Of a stretch of 64,000 bases of DNA, positions 32,601 through 45,800 are shown piece after piece (positions within the stretch are counted from its first letter, which is position 1; each line of letters opens with the position of its first letter). Under the pieces are notes generated by a model. The model saw only the letters and a list, made by a program, of their open reading frames with translations, had not been told where the DNA came from and did not search any database. A program made the position numbers and the translations under genes. The DNA lies in NCBI GenBank assembly GCA_035235625.1, contig CP141140.1, positions 8,018,685 to 8,082,684 of the forward strand, given 5' to 3'. This DNA is from Saururus chinensis. Its lineage: Eukaryota > Streptophyta > Magnoliopsida > Piperales > Saururaceae.

Positions 32601-33264
32601 ACAGCCCAAAGGAGATGACCATAACCAATGTCGGAAAATTACTTTAATGCCTTTAAGGGCAATTTATCTCATTTTTATAAAAATGGATATCCTAACTGGA
32701 AGAGAATTAATAGCTTCAAAGGAATGAGATGTGACCAAGAGGTGACACAAAGACCTTTAGTGGTCACTATGTCACGAGAATGGTCAAAAATAGAGGGGAA
32801 AACCCTCTTCTCAAGGTTTTGGGCAACTTAGTACGTGTGCTTATAACATAATACATGAGGCTGTTAGTGTAGGCATACCTAGTATGGTATAAGGAACTAT
32901 TTTCCATCATAGGCTTGCAATTCGTTATTTACATAGTCTTAGCGCTACCAATGAATATAATGGGGTCTCTAATGGCACAATTAGGCTTGAGCCTTGGTAA
33001 GAAGGTATAATCTATGACCATAAAAGCATGTATTGTATCTATAATATGTAAAGAAGATCTTTGTTCAATACGTATTTTATTTTTATTTTATTTTATTTAT
33101 ATGATCTAATCTATTTTGCGTGTGTATTCTTGCTAGTCTTCTAAAAAATAAATTTGAAGTCTATAACTGTTTTTGTGTCTTTAAATCTAAGGTTGAAAAT
33201 CTATTACAACAACGTATCACTTACTTTTGTTGTGACAATTGAGGGATGTTTGTCAGTTCCAAAT
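29666..33264. other. intergenic downstream of NTRC
   Basis: The first few hundred bases are probably the NTRC 3' UTR. A GC-richer block at 31300-31950 and a stretch at 32050-33050 look transposon-derived, but I recognise no domain, terminus or repeat pair in them. Confidence 0.45.
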
Positions 33265-34855
33265 TTAATATACTTTTGAGATATTGAAATAGCCATGTAA
33301 TATACCATATTACACAAAATAACCCTATGTACATGTAAACTTCCACACATGTGCTATAAATTATCCAAAATACATATTTTCTCATTTTATTCCTTTTAAC
33401 TTCACCAAGTCATTATTTCTTATTTCCACCCCCTTCGGCTTCTGCTCCACCACCTTCACCACCAGCTTCACTCCCTCCACCACCAACTTCGTCGTCTTTG
33501 TCATTACCTCTGTTTCATCTGATTTCATCTTCACCTTGTCTGCCACTGTTACCTCCTCTTCCTTTTCCTCCTCCTTTTCCTCTCCTCCCCCTCTTTTTTT
33601 CCTCCTCAGTCACCTCCTCTTCCTCCTTATTGAAATTTAAGAAGACCAGTTATAAACTAGTTGGTGGAGTGATTAATTTTTTTTTTTATCTATAAACTTA
33701 AATCTTTAAAATAAACTCATGAACATGTTAAACTACCCAAAACTAGGAGTGTGTTTTATTTGTACTTAATTCTAAGCTTTCTCTAATGCTAACCCAAACC
33801 TCATACTAATAATCGACAATCGATAGTTGACACTCTAATTTGCTACAATAAAGAGTATATAGGATAACATTATGAATGACAATGTCTCCTAAGTATTTAC
33901 AATGAACTATCCTACAAAATACATAGATAAAATGAATATAAAGTAAATTTTAGACATGTAACTGTCGACTGTCAGTTATCGACTATTGACTATCAACTAT
34001 CGACTGTTGATTCTCTGATGCCTATAGTGAGAATTTTCTTCTTCGGTGTCAAAAATCTTTCATTAATGCATTATAGTCGAAGTCAGAAGATTCAATAGCC
34101 GACAATCAACAGTCACATGTCTAAAGTTTACTTTTTTTATTTTTATTTTATCTATATAACTTATTAACATAGTTCATTGTAACTACAGGGAGACATTGTT
34201 ACTTAATATTATCTTATATTTCCTTTATTTTAACAAATTTGATTGTCGACTGTCAACTGTTGAATGCTAATACGAAATTTAAGTTAACATTAGAGAAAAC
34301 TTGGAATTAAGTACAAATAAAACTTACTCTTAGTTTTAAGTATTTTAACATATTCATGGGTTCATTTTTAAGAATTTAAGCTTGTAGATAAATTTTAAAT
34401 TTTTAATCACTCAACTGGTTAGTTTATAACTAATTTTGTTAGATTCCAATAAGAAGGAAAAGGAGGAGACCGAGGAGGAAAAGGGGAGGAGTAGGAGAGA
34501 GGATGAAGGGGAGAGAGAAAGAGGAGGGAGGGCGAAAAAGGAAGGGGAGGAGAGGAGGAGAAGGAAAAAAAAGAGGAGGTGGCAGAAGTAAGGAGGAAGA
34601 AAAAGTAAATATAAAATTTGATAAAATGATAGCGGTGGCGAAGAAGACGAAGATGGTAGTAGAGGCGGCATAATTGGTGATGGAGGAGGTAGAAATAAAA
34701 GAGAGTGACTTGATGAAGTTAAATGGAAGGAAATAAAAAAATAATAATATTTTAGACAATTTGCATCACATGTATAGAGGTTTACATGCGCATAAGGCTA
34801 TTTTATGTATTACTTAAAAATTAGAGATATTTTATATAATATAATTCAATTCTTC
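33265..34855. mobile_element. 1.6 kb foldback (long inverted repeat) element
   Basis: The two halves are imperfect reverse complements across their whole length. GTACATGTAAAC...CACATGTGCTATAAA on the left (33330-33360) faces CACATGTATAGAGGTTTACATG on the right (34765-34790). A CCTCCTCTTCC pyrimidine tract (33540-33640) faces a GGAGGAGG purine tract (34450-34580). ATGAACATGTTAAACTAC (33720-33740) faces its partner at 34345-34365, and ACATGTAACTGTCGACTG (33953-33972) faces CAACAGTCACATGTCTAAAG (34108-34127). The axis is near 34045. The core holds clustered TCGACT/ATCAACT words. There is no transposase. Confidence 0.85.
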
Positions 34856-37650
34856 TTTTTTACAACACGCAGCACACATCAATTATTGTGCACATATTCC
34901 CAGAGGAGAATATTGTGGCAGAAAGAAAACATTGTCATATAATTGAAACTGCCATTTCCCTTCTTTTAACTGCCCACGCCCACTAAATTTTGGTCCTAAG
35001 GTGCAAGTACAACAACTATTTTTATCAATCGTCTTCCTTCACCTACACTAGCTATTCATTCACCTTTTCAAAAGTCATTTTCTATTCTTCTAAATTATTC
35101 TCTTCGTCGTAATTTTTTGATGCAAATGTTTTCCTTGTCTACGTCCCTACACTAATAATAAGTTAAAGCCTCGTTCTGCTCCGTGTGTGGGTTGTGTCCT
35201 CACGGCATTCTTCTTTTTCAAATGGCTATAGATGTTTTGATATTCAGTCTCAGAAAGTTTTTACTTCTCGTCATTTTAAGTTCTGTGAATTCGAGCTTCA
35301 TTTTGCACCTTCACCGGCCACAAATCCTAATTTTTGTTTTAAGTAAATCTCTTCTTCTAGTGCTGGTCGTATGATTAATTACTCCGGTCTCCTCTTTATC
35401 TCTCTCTAGGCCAATGGCACATACCAATGCGAAAAATACGTTAAACTGTCGGGCACGAACATCACGGATTTTTCTCTCATGACAAACAGCCCCTAAGGAG
35501 CAGGAAAGAACTATTAAAACTCTAGGAAGAGCGCGTCCAAAAGCAAGGGCACCACCAAGTGCAATGTGCAAGGGGTGTGACAGAACTACTATAGATCACA
35601 AGCTATCGACTTGAACATTCCGAAGGCTCCACCCCACATCATCAGTCAGCAGCAATGACAAAAACTTGCATCTCTTTTTCCCCAAACTTCAACACAACGT
35701 TACAGCAGAAAGCAATATACCAAGAGAAAGACTTTCGTTTTGCTATCGTTCATTCCATACACAACTAGTTTACATCTTCCTTAACATCCTTTAGGAAAAC
35801 CAAAGATGCATCATGTAGGTCACTAACCTACAAAATGAATCCATACCATTGAAAACCGTTGTTTAGGATATATTCAAAAGATAATATAGGGCATGACAAC
35901 TCCAAAAGAGTATGCTTTATAAGGCACAAAGGTGAAAGAAAATGGCATCCACAATGTTTAACAAGAAACCTCTAACAGCCACCAGTTCACTGAAGATTCT
36001 ACATAAACGCAATAGTTGAATCCCACCTTAATTTGGATCCAATTTTGTTAGTTGTCACGAAATACAAGCTCAAAAGATAATATTGGGCATGACAACTCCA
36101 AGAGATGTATGCTTTATAAGGCACAAAGGTGAAAGAAACTGGCATCCACAATGGTTAACAAGAAACCTCTAACATCCACTAGTTCACTGATGATTCTACA
36201 TAAACGCAATAGTTGAATCCCATCTTAATTTGGATCCAATTTTGTTAGTTCTCACGAAATACAAGCTCAAAAGCATCAAACCAAGATCAATCTCTGGCCA
36301 TTTGATTTGTCCAGCCAACACAGAAACAGATATATATACAGAAAAGCATCAATATTTCCCATATAAGGTCAGTTCCAAAATAAAATGTTGCATTCAAAGG
36401 ACAAAGAACGCTTACTCGACCAAAATCCAAATAATTAAAAACATGTCTGCCACCTGGATAACATCTAAGGCCCTAAAAGTTTAGGCTTTAATTAATACAA
36501 AGTAACATCTAATAGCCATGCTAAGATGCCCATCCAATCCCTCTCCAAAACAAACTCTTCACTTATTTAGTTAGTTGAAAGTGCCTAACAACGTTAGCAC
36601 CTACATACTGATGAGAATATTTCCCATCCATTAGACACCCCAAAAGGTGATTGCTCACTGTCAGATCCTCCATCTGGCTCTCAACAAAATTCCCTTCTTT
36701 TGAAAGCATTAATTGATAGTCGCTGCAGCCAATTAATTTAACTCATCTTGCATGTCCTACTTTGTTATTACAAAAAAGTGCATCAATTTCTTTTGATTAG
36801 GAGAAGATGTTTCATGTTCATTCAAACATGTAATTCCGTTCTGACGCATCTGACTTTCCTTCAAGATGATGAAACTTTAGAGCAAGTTACCAAAATCAAG
36901 GTACAACAAACGCTTCAGTGACATGCATTGTGAATAAACAGCAAAAGCTCGTACTATACATTCACAATTTCACATCCAGTTTTACGAGTCAGACTAATAC
37001 CCTCATGCAGACCAAAGATTTTAGACAGCATAGGCGTAATAAATCTTACACTCACATTTTCGGTCTCATGTTAGAATGAAACAGTTAGTTACAGCACAGC
37101 CAAAACACTTCAATGGCATATAGTATTGCAAACGATCCATCATATCCAAGTCAAGACTTACAATATGTAAGCCCTCGGCTCATAGCATTTTCTCCAAGTC
37201 AAAATAATCAGCCACAGAAAATAATTTAGCATCTCACGTGGTTATAGAAGAAGCAACTCACTTGTACTCACACCATATACGACACAACCCAATCAAATGG
37301 TATATCAGCTGTAATCAGGGACAATAAAGTATCCATCACCACCATATGGAAAAAAAGTACAATAATCCAAGAAGACAAAGAGAGGTATGTACCTAAGTAC
37401 TCATAGGCAATAGAACCAATACCGTAGATAAGTATCGGAAATTACACAGCCGTACCACATTTCATGTTCATAATGATCGAAACGGAAGAATCACGAAAGG
37501 ACAGACAACAAATTAAGGCGAAAAACATCCTTTTTCCTTCCCTGTCAAGCTATACTAGATTCAAATCCCTAAAAACTCAGAAGTAACTAAATTATCAAAC
37601 ATAAAAACACTCCAGAAAACCCTAGCCACCAAATTACCTCATTTGATAGT
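34856..37650. other. intergenic upstream of the NAA10 stop
   Basis: No gene recognised. It contains the 196-bp tandem duplication listed separately. The right part probably includes the NAA10 3' UTR. Confidence 0.5.
35876..36274. repeat. two tandem units of 196 bp
   Basis: CAAAAGATAATAT(A/T)GGGCATG starts the first unit at about 35876 and the second at about 36072. Each runs through GCTTTATAAGGCACAAAGGTG and GAATCCCA(C/T)CTTAATTTGG. The copies differ at scattered positions only. Confidence 0.85.
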
Positions 37651-38271
37651 CTAGTGAGACGGTGCCGAGGCTGCCGCCGATCCGGCCTTGGTATGGGCCC
37701 CCTTTCCCTCAGTTGCCGCCGCGGGCGTGGGCGTAACGGAAGAGCAACAGCCCCCGCCATGGTGGTGGTGGTGGTGGTGATGATGGTGATGGTGGTGATG
37801 GTGTGAGGTTTTGCCCTTGAGCTGCTTGCGCATGTCATAGGCATCCTCGCCGTCGGCGTAGTACTTGGCCTCGACGTCGTGGATCTTGTAGCCGAGGGTC
37901 TCGGTGTAGAGGTTGAAGGCGGCGCGGTTGCTGCGACGGACGTGGAGGGAGACGTACTCAGCGCCATAGACGCTCTCCATGGCGTTCTGGGCGGCGGTCA
38001 TGAGCTTGGTGGCGAGGCCGAGCTTGCGGTGGGTGCGGAGGACGGCGAGGGAGGTGATGTGGCCATGACACTCGGAGCTCTCCTCCTCCATCTTGGCCAG
38101 CACGTAGCCGACGATGCGGCCGCCGTAGTCCTCCGCCACGTACAGGAGCTGCGGCCAGGAGAGGACGTGGTAGAGGTAGTATTTCATCTGGTAGTTCTCA
38201 GGGAGGCAGAGCAGGTTGCAGGCCTGCATCGCCAGCAGGTCGTCCATCGTCGCCTGCCTTATGCACACCAT
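37651..38271 (-). CDS. NAA10: N-alpha-acetyltransferase 10, NatA catalytic subunit
   Basis: An uninterrupted frame of 206 residues starting [11 protein letters not shown], the conserved start of the family. An upstream in-frame ATG at 38364 would add 31 unconserved residues. The GNAT domain covers about residues 1-150, and RKLGLA (82-87) is the acetyl-CoA binding motif. [19 protein letters not shown] is the substrate-side signature. Together with NAA15, the protein acetylates N-termini exposed after Met removal (Ser, Ala, Thr, Gly, Val, Cys) at cytosolic ribosomes. The tail holds 15 consecutive His (157-171) followed by GGGCC; His-rich tails ending GGGCC are usual in plant NAA10, though 15 in a row is long. 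It is divergent with PRPL1. No intron is visible in the coding part. Confidence 0.95.
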   Translation of the reverse strand: MVCIRQATMDDLLAMQACNLLCLPENYQMKYYLYHVLSWPQLLYVAEDYGGRIVGYVLAKMEEESSECHGHITSLAVLRTHRKLGLATKLMTAAQNAMESVYGAEYVSLHVRRSNRAAFNLYTETLGYKIHDVEAKYYADGEDAYDMRKQLKGKTSHHHHHHHHHHHHHHHGGGCCSSVTPTPAAATEGKGAHTKAGSAAASAPSH

Positions 38272-38570
38272 CTTATCTCTACGCCCAAATCCTCCGCACT
38301 TCCGCTCTTCTTCTCCCCCCAAAATCTTCTCCCGTCCCTGATGCTGCCCTCGCCGCGCCGCCACGCTCTAACTTTACCAGCCAGCAACTGGGGACTTGAT
38401 TTGTAAAAAAAAAAAAAAGGAAACTTCTTGAGGGCTTTCTGGAGAATTTGTAAACTTAAAGGGGTGTGGTTTGTCAGCTAAAAATAGCGTCGCGTCGTCC
38501 TCACCTCTTATCTGATGCCCCCTCCCTCGCCTCTTCCCCAGCCTAAGCCACTCACGCTTCAGTCTTCACC
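38272..38570. promoter_or_regulatory. shared NAA10/PRPL1 intergenic region
   Basis: Only 299 bp separate the two start codons, so both 5' leaders and promoters must fit here. A long A-tract lies at 38405-38418. I see no strong TATA box for either gene; housekeeping genes of this kind often lack one. Confidence 0.6.
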
Positions 38571-41516
38571 ATGGCTGCCCCGTCTGCGTCGTCTTCTCTG
38601 GTAATAACGCTTCCTGGGACATCGACTCCCGCTTCCAAGCCTAAATGCCTCTCCTGTTCCCTCCGCCCGATCTCCCTGCCCACCCTTGTACTTCGGACTC
38701 GCACCCTACAGCCCTGCGCCGTCCCGCCCCATGCCCCTCTTCGGCGGTTTTCCACCACCACCCTCTTCGTCGCTGCTTTCGCTGCTGGAGCTGAAGTTGC
38801 CGAGGCCGACGCCGAGACTGTGGTTCAGAGTGATGCGGCCGCTGCTCCCCCGACCAAGCCGAAGACGGGAAAAGCTGCTTTGCCGCTAAAGCGAGACCGA
38901 GTCAGTATTCGTTTTAAAAATTGGTTATCCCCCCTCCCCCCCCTCCCCCTTCTGTTCTCGAAAATAAAAGGATTTAGAGACCAGACAATCATCTTGCTGT
39001 GCTTTTCCAGACAAGGTCAAAACGGTTCTTGGAAATCCAGAAGCTGAGAGAGATAAAAAAGGAGTATGATTTGCCAGCAGCTGTTTCGTTGATGAACCAA
39101 ATGGCGAGCACCAAGTTTACGGAGACGACAGAGGCGCATTTCAGACTCAACATTGATCCTAAATACGGTGATCAGCAACTAAGAGCGACTGTGAGTAATG
39201 AGTCTGTTCAGTTTCATTTACAATTGGGCTTTAAAAATATAAGCCACTAGGATCCAAACTTGCACCGTGGAACGCGTGACTTGAACATTTGTCTCCTTTT
39301 CAGGTGAACTTACCGAAAGGGACTGGCCAATCCGTTAAAGTAGCTGTTCTCACTCAAGGTGTGCGGTCTGGTTTTCCATTCCTACATTTGCTATTTAAGA
39401 TATATTGTTGTAATATAATTTTTAAATTAAGTGTTGTATATATATTATTGTAATCAAGGTTTACACTCCTGTTGAATGGCTTTTGATCTCTCCTATAGTG
39501 GATATTACCTCTGGCGGATTAATTGCACAGCATAATTCTAGACTCAGGTTACCGGAATATTCTTGTATTATGTTAATGTTAAAACAAGCAAATAACGAAC
39601 CATCTTGATCTGACAGTAACTTGAGGAGGTCAATATTGGCGACTCTTCTTGAGGATATTATAACAGCATTCAGGAGTATTGTTATGGCCATAGCATTATT
39701 GTCTCTTCGAATAATCCTCCAAAAAGGATATTAAAATAAGTTCTGAAGAATGATCCTAGTATATGCAAGGCCGTTACTTGACTTATAACAGTACGTGGCG
39801 TGACTGCCCTAGCTAAATTTCCCTTGCAGCTGCCTCTTTTGATAATCATACAGATGAAGTTATTTTCAGGTGAGAAGGTTGATGAAGCGAAGGCTGCTGG
39901 AGCTGATTTGGTTGGTGGTGAAGACTTAATCCAAGAAATTAAAGGCGGGTTTATGGAATTTGATAAATTAATTGCTTCACCCGACATGATGCCCAAGGTA
40001 TGGTTTTCGATGTATGTGGCATGTTAGGCTTTATATGGAGCACAAGGAATATTAAGAATCTAATGCAAATGGAAGCACTTTAGCTTTTACGTGTACATTC
40101 TCATGATTTTCCTCTCTTTGTTACTTCAGCTTGCTGCTGCAGGTTTGGGAAAAATTTTGGGGCCTCGTGGTCTGATGCCAAATCCTAAAGCTGGTACAGT
40201 TGCGACAGATATACCTCAGGTATGGTGGTATGATTGCATGTATATTTGAAATTGTATCTTCCATTCTGTTTACTGAGGTACAATTGTGGTTTAGACATAA
40301 TTAAACTAGCAAGTATAGGCTTTAACATAGATATAAGTATCGACATCTGACCAATCTAAGAAAATGCAAGGTGAACGCTGGTCTACTCTTGACCAACAAT
40401 GTCTAGTTTCACCTCTGGATCTAATTAGAGTGGAAATATTTGAACCATTCAAATTTCCGTCCCATACACTGAATTTCCACATGGACTAATGGCCCTAGAT
40501 TTGTATCCGGATACATGGAAATTCTTACTTTCTGGTGATATCACTTTGCACTGGTTTGCGGTGGAATTGCTTGAAAGTTAATATTGCCTACATTATTCTT
40601 ATTCTTATTTGATCAAGATTGTGATTATAAATTTAGCCAACCCTTATAATTGGGAAAAGTTAATGATGATTTATGGCATGTTCCCATATCTTTGTAGACT
40701 ATACTCTTATAGATATACATAATGTGAATTATTTAAAATAATGTTTGTCTTTAGTTATGTGATTATGGTAGTGTTGTTATTCTGAAACTATTGGTCTCTG
40801 TTCCCAATTATTGCTGCCTAGTTGCTCTTACTCTCCTATAAACACAATAATTAAAGAGGCCAGGAACCACTTAGAAACGACAACCTGATCAGCCTTTTTG
40901 GATGGCCTGTGGTGAAACAAACATCTCTATACAAGGTCAAATCAACATGTTGTGGTCACTATCTTCTGTATGATAGGTTGACTAGAATTTGAGTATACTT
41001 ACATAATCAGCTGGTGCTAGTAAGTAATAATTAACAAAGAAGATACAAATTATTAGCCATTCTACTAGTAGAGTTCAGATTTGGCTTTATGAACTTGAGA
41101 AATCCATTCCAAATATAATATAAGGATAGGAATTTGCAAAATTGATTTTTGTTTACCTCTCAGGCTATTGCAGAATTTAAAAAGGGAAAGGTTGAATACC
41201 GAGCAGACAAGACTGGAATTGTCCATCTGCCTTTTGGGAAGACAAACTTCTCCGAAGAAGACCTTTTGATAAATTTAGTGGCCGTCATTGTATGGATGAT
41301 TTTGCACTTCTTAAGTTAATATTATCTCAAGCATGAACACCTGAAGTAAGATCTTCTCCTTCCTAATTAATTTTGCAGAAATCAATAGAGACGAACAAAC
41401 CTTCGGGTGCAAAAGGAGTTTACTGGAAAAGTGCATTTATTTGCTCATCCATGGGCCCGTCCATCCGGTTAGGGATCAAGGAAATGCTGGACTACAAACC
41501 CCTTGCTGATGCATAA
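38571..41516 (+). CDS. PRPL1: plastid 50S ribosomal protein L1
   Basis: Seven exons: 38571-38900, 39011-39190, 39304-39358, 39870-39997, 40130-40219, 41164-41289, 41379-41516. They join in frame to 348 residues, about the family length in plants. The first 75-90 residues are a Ser/Pro/Arg-rich plastid transit peptide and the following Ala/Lys stretch is variable. The ribosomal L1 domain starts near [14 protein letters not shown] and carries the L1 signature [19 protein letters not shown] (from about residue 237). The end reads [16 protein letters not shown]1 forms the mobile stalk at the E site of the chloroplast ribosome and binds 23S rRNA. The start codon context TCACCATGGCT is favourable. 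Confidence 0.95.
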
Positions 41517-42871
41517 GATCGGGCAGAAAGCTTAATGCCTTTATTAAAGCAGAGCTTCTTTTTAAGCAGTGCTGTGGTTACATCCTTGCACATATATCTT
41601 CAGTCTGAACTTACAGATAGTTTCAGGTAGGATTGAAGATCAAATGACTGCAAAGAAGGAATGGCAATGTTAAGAAGAGAAAAGTGGCAACCGGATGCTG
41701 TTTCGGCAGACACTGCTATTGCATATTTCTGTAAAAGCATATTTCGTGTAACTGGCCTCCTGTTCATTAATTCTATGTTTTTTTCTTTTTGCATTGCAGT
41801 TGTAGCTTATAATCACTAGAACGTAGCTGCTAAAGAAGAGCTGGTCTTGCCGCTCCTCACCCATGTGCTGTTTCCTGTATTTTCTTGAATATTATTACTT
41901 ATTCGTGTATCCACTATCCAACCGAAAATTGTAGCAAAAAAAGTTTCAATTGACGAAATATTTCATTTATGCGAAACAATTTCATTCTTGACCTTCAACC
42001 AAGAACAGGGCTGCCGGCGGTGACGCAAAAATCGGAGTTTCAAAGCCCGAGCCCTTTTTAATTTGAGCCCATAACCGTTGAGTTGGGCTCTGATTTGGGC
42101 TTTACAGGAGCAAACAAAGTTCACTAAAGGAATTTGTTCTGTCGAAGCCGAAAGTATGAGACTTTGACGGACAAGAAAAACAGAAGAAAAAACAAAAAGA
42201 GACTCGACTGTCTAATATCAGCACTAATCCCTTTCTTGTCTATTCTCTTACCAGTAGAGCTCCATATCCGATTGTCGAGCTTCATCTCCGTATCCTCCTT
42301 GCCATTTTGCCCCTAGCTCCAGCTTGAGCTCAACCGCCTCATTCCTCCCAATTTCAAAACCGCTTCTCTCCTCCCCATGTCCATCTGTACCTCTTCCTCT
42401 CCAGCTTACACTCCGTACTTCTTTGCCCTTAAACTGCCTCCCCTTTGGCTCAAATGGTACTCAATTTTCAAATGATACTCGGTTTTGTTTTTGTTTTTGT
42501 TTTTTTGTTTTTGCATGTCTTGCCGTATCAAGTAGCAAAACTCTGGCATTATTTCTTAGAACAAATCATCTCATGAAGTGATTAGCATACACCAGCAAAG
42601 GTGTACGGTGATGACTTCACCCTTTAGAATACGGATGCCGTGAACTCAGCGTGCTTAAAAGACTCTGTTCGCCACACGGGGTCATCTTGAAAAGGCAAAA
42701 ATCAGCCGTGTTTAGGCAGTAGCATCAAGCTCTGAGCACATAAATATGCAAGGGTTTGCACTTTGTTACTTTACACTCGACTTATCAATATAAACAAACA
42801 TCATAGTTAACAAAGAGCTGATGGACCATTTGCTCGGTTTTCTCCATGAAACTAAAAATAAATGACGTACA
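41517..42871. other. 3' flanks of PRPL1 and NTAQ1
   Basis: The two genes converge here. A short frame at 42324-42470 looks like a transit peptide but has no ATG and no partner exons. A (TTTTTG)n stretch lies at about 42484-42512. Nothing else is recognised. Confidence 0.5.
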
Positions 42872-45800
42872 TTAGATATTCATCATACAAAACAATTTCT
42901 CCAATTGCAATTGATTCACTACTACACCCAACTTTTCCGAGAAAACCCTCGGAACTAAATCTTCCACATAGTCAGCCACGTTGTTGCCACGAATTTGCAT
43001 ATATTCATCCAAGTTGTAAATTGTGCCATCTACAAAACATTAAAAAGTACAAGGACAAAGGTAAGTACACAAAAGCTATTCCGATCTAAAGACAACCATG
43101 AGGAACAATATTGCACAAGCTAGTGCATCACTTGCGCTAGCACATGTGCCCGTCGATTCTTATGATCGATCATCTCTTGTTGATGGAGGATATCCTAGCA
43201 GACAACCTCCGTGACGACCATAAGATATTCCCACTAAGCACAAAGATAGCCTGAAGCATGTGCTTTTACGTCCCTGGAAAATATGAGATGCTACAATGGC
43301 CATAATGAATTGGGCTGTCAATGAATAACCATTTACCTGCCTTACCCACTTGCCTTATCTAAAATCCGTAGGTGGGTAATTAATAAATGAGTAAAGGGTA
43401 AACTAAGTCGCCCATTTATTATGTGGGTAGGGTATGGGTAACCCCTTATCTATACCCGATACCCGTTACCCATTTTAATATATATAAAAAGTGTGTACCT
43501 TGTAGCATTTTGGGTATAATAAGCTAGAGAATTTGGAGTAATAAAAACATCTTTGAGTCTTGGTTTTTTTAATAATTTGAATTTATGTAAGGTGTTAGAT
43601 TCTTATTATGTTTTATTTCTTTATATGAATTGCGAGGTCCTTATAAGTTTATATTGGATTGAATTTTTTGTACTATGAATAGACTTTTAACATATATATT
43701 TATTATTAATTTTGTTTATTAATTGGTTAGTCGTTTACCCGTTACCCGCCTATTTACCCGATGGTAATGGGCAATGGGTAAGCTATAGGTAATAAATTTG
43801 AAAATGGGTAATGGGTAGGGTATGGGTAAAATTTCTCGAAGCGGGTATGGATATGGGTAAAGCCTTACCCAACCCATACCTTACCTATTGACAGCCCTAG
43901 TCAATGGGCTAGGATAGGCATCTTGAAAAAATAGCAGCAGACTAGGAACTTGCCATAATTGGACGATTCCAAATATTTGAGCTCTTGTCGTGAACTGTCA
44001 ACTCTTTCTTTGGTTCCCTTTCAAAGGCTTAAGATACAAAGACTAAATGGAGGACAACCGCATATCAAAAAAAGCAAAATTTTCTGGGACCACTATTTAA
44101 GCTCTCTTTCATTCCTACCAAATTCCAGTATGGTGGGACCTAAAGGGTTCATGCAACAGCGCAAAGGAGAAAAAATTATGCTGTAGAAAGGTAGATGAAA
44201 CTTTATATAGATGATATTTGGTTCAAACATAACTAATAAATAATTTGAAATTTCTGTATAATGGTATTGTTATCATGGCAACAATGGTAAGGTTGTTATT
44301 TTTCCTTGAATGGGATTCTTTGCAAAATTCTTCTCACTGTATAAAAAAACAAATCTGAGAAAAATGTTAATAAAGAAAACCTTGACACTGTACGATATAG
44401 AAATAATTGTGCTTAACATTCTAAAGATGCTAAGGATGCCACAACAAGAGTTCCACCAAATTTGTCAAAATAAGAAATAACTTGCATATTATTAGTAAGC
44501 GTATGAATAAATTCTTTTAATCATAATCATAATCAAGTAGTGTTTTTTTTATCTTATGCCTCCATTCTAGCCTATTTTGTGTCAAACTCTTTTGTTAGAG
44601 ATGACATACTCATATCCTTTGTTATTAATTTTATCAAAGTTCCCATAGGCCTCTCTCTCCCTCTTTTGACATTATTTATGTAAAACTCTTCTAACCTTTT
44701 TACTATAGCATCCATTTGTCTTCTTTGTACATGCTTATACCAACGCAACCTACACTCTCTAAGTTTCTCCCATAAAAGTGTTACCCCTAAGTTCTCACGT
44801 ATATACTCATTTCTAATCTTATTTTTCCTAGTTATTCCACACATCGACCTTAGCATCCTCATTTTAGCTACATTTAATTTATTAATAAGAAAAAATACAA
44901 TTGTGCACCGCAAGTCCTAAGTTGAAAGGCTTGACTAACATTGTTGTATACCTTCTCCGATCTTTTAATTATGTACCTAAATGAGCAAAACTTTAAGATC
45001 GTTCAATTTTCATGTCTAAAATTATCCAAGATTTTTTTTTGTGTTATAAATAGGTGGAAAAACTGAGAAGCCTCATTTTGGATGCCATCACAGCAATTAA
45101 CCGAAGCTGCTACATCAAAGATTCATCACAAGTGGGACATTTATTCCAAATATTTACCTTGAGCAACAATGGGTTCATAAGCAGGAGGTGGAGAGACCCA
45201 ATTTCCACCAGTATCCTTCATATGCCGTCTATCAGATGCAAAGAAGCGAAGAAATATCGGAGCATGTATGACTCGGAAAAGCCTATGAAACATAATTAAG
45301 TCAGAACATGCCCTACACGATACTCTTATGTCTTACAGATAAATCACATAAAAAATACACCATAAACGCATAAGCAAATGTCTACGTGAGATTCAATTAG
45401 AAGAAAGAAAACAACAATCCACATACGTTGACTTATTGACAACTGATATTATTTAACCGACGCCTAAAGAAGTAGTATTTTTCTTTGTACAACTTCTCAC
45501 GAGCTTCCGATCTGGTTAGAAGTTCATATAGAAGATAGGGAAATAATAATGGTACCTGGTGAATTGATGATTTAAGGACAATGACGACTTAACAGCCTGG
45601 TCTACATATGACCTTAGGGATGAAGGGAAAGGGAGAGTGGAATCCAAATCCCATACTTGATGCAGAGCACTACCTCCTCCTCCTTGCCACTGTGGTGTGA
45701 AGATCCATTCAAGCCACAAGCATCTATATCAAACAGATGGAAGAAAGGAAGGAAACAAAATCCATAACATTTCATAAGCCCCTGACTTCACAATAGACCA

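Noticed and set aside
33498-34759. Pro/Ser/Leu-rich ORFs in the foldback arms
   Set aside because: They translate the purine/pyrimidine-rich arms of the inverted repeat and mirror each other.
36560-36720. Short minus-strand frame of about 48 codons
   Set aside because: Open by length only; no family resemblance and no splice partners found.
37879-38406. 175-codon plus-strand ORF
   Set aside because: Antisense shadow of the GC-rich NAA10 coding frame and promoter.
42324-42581. Frame resembling a plastid transit peptide
   Set aside because: It starts at TTG without an ATG, is preceded by a stop, and no following exons were found before the convergent NTAQ1 gene.
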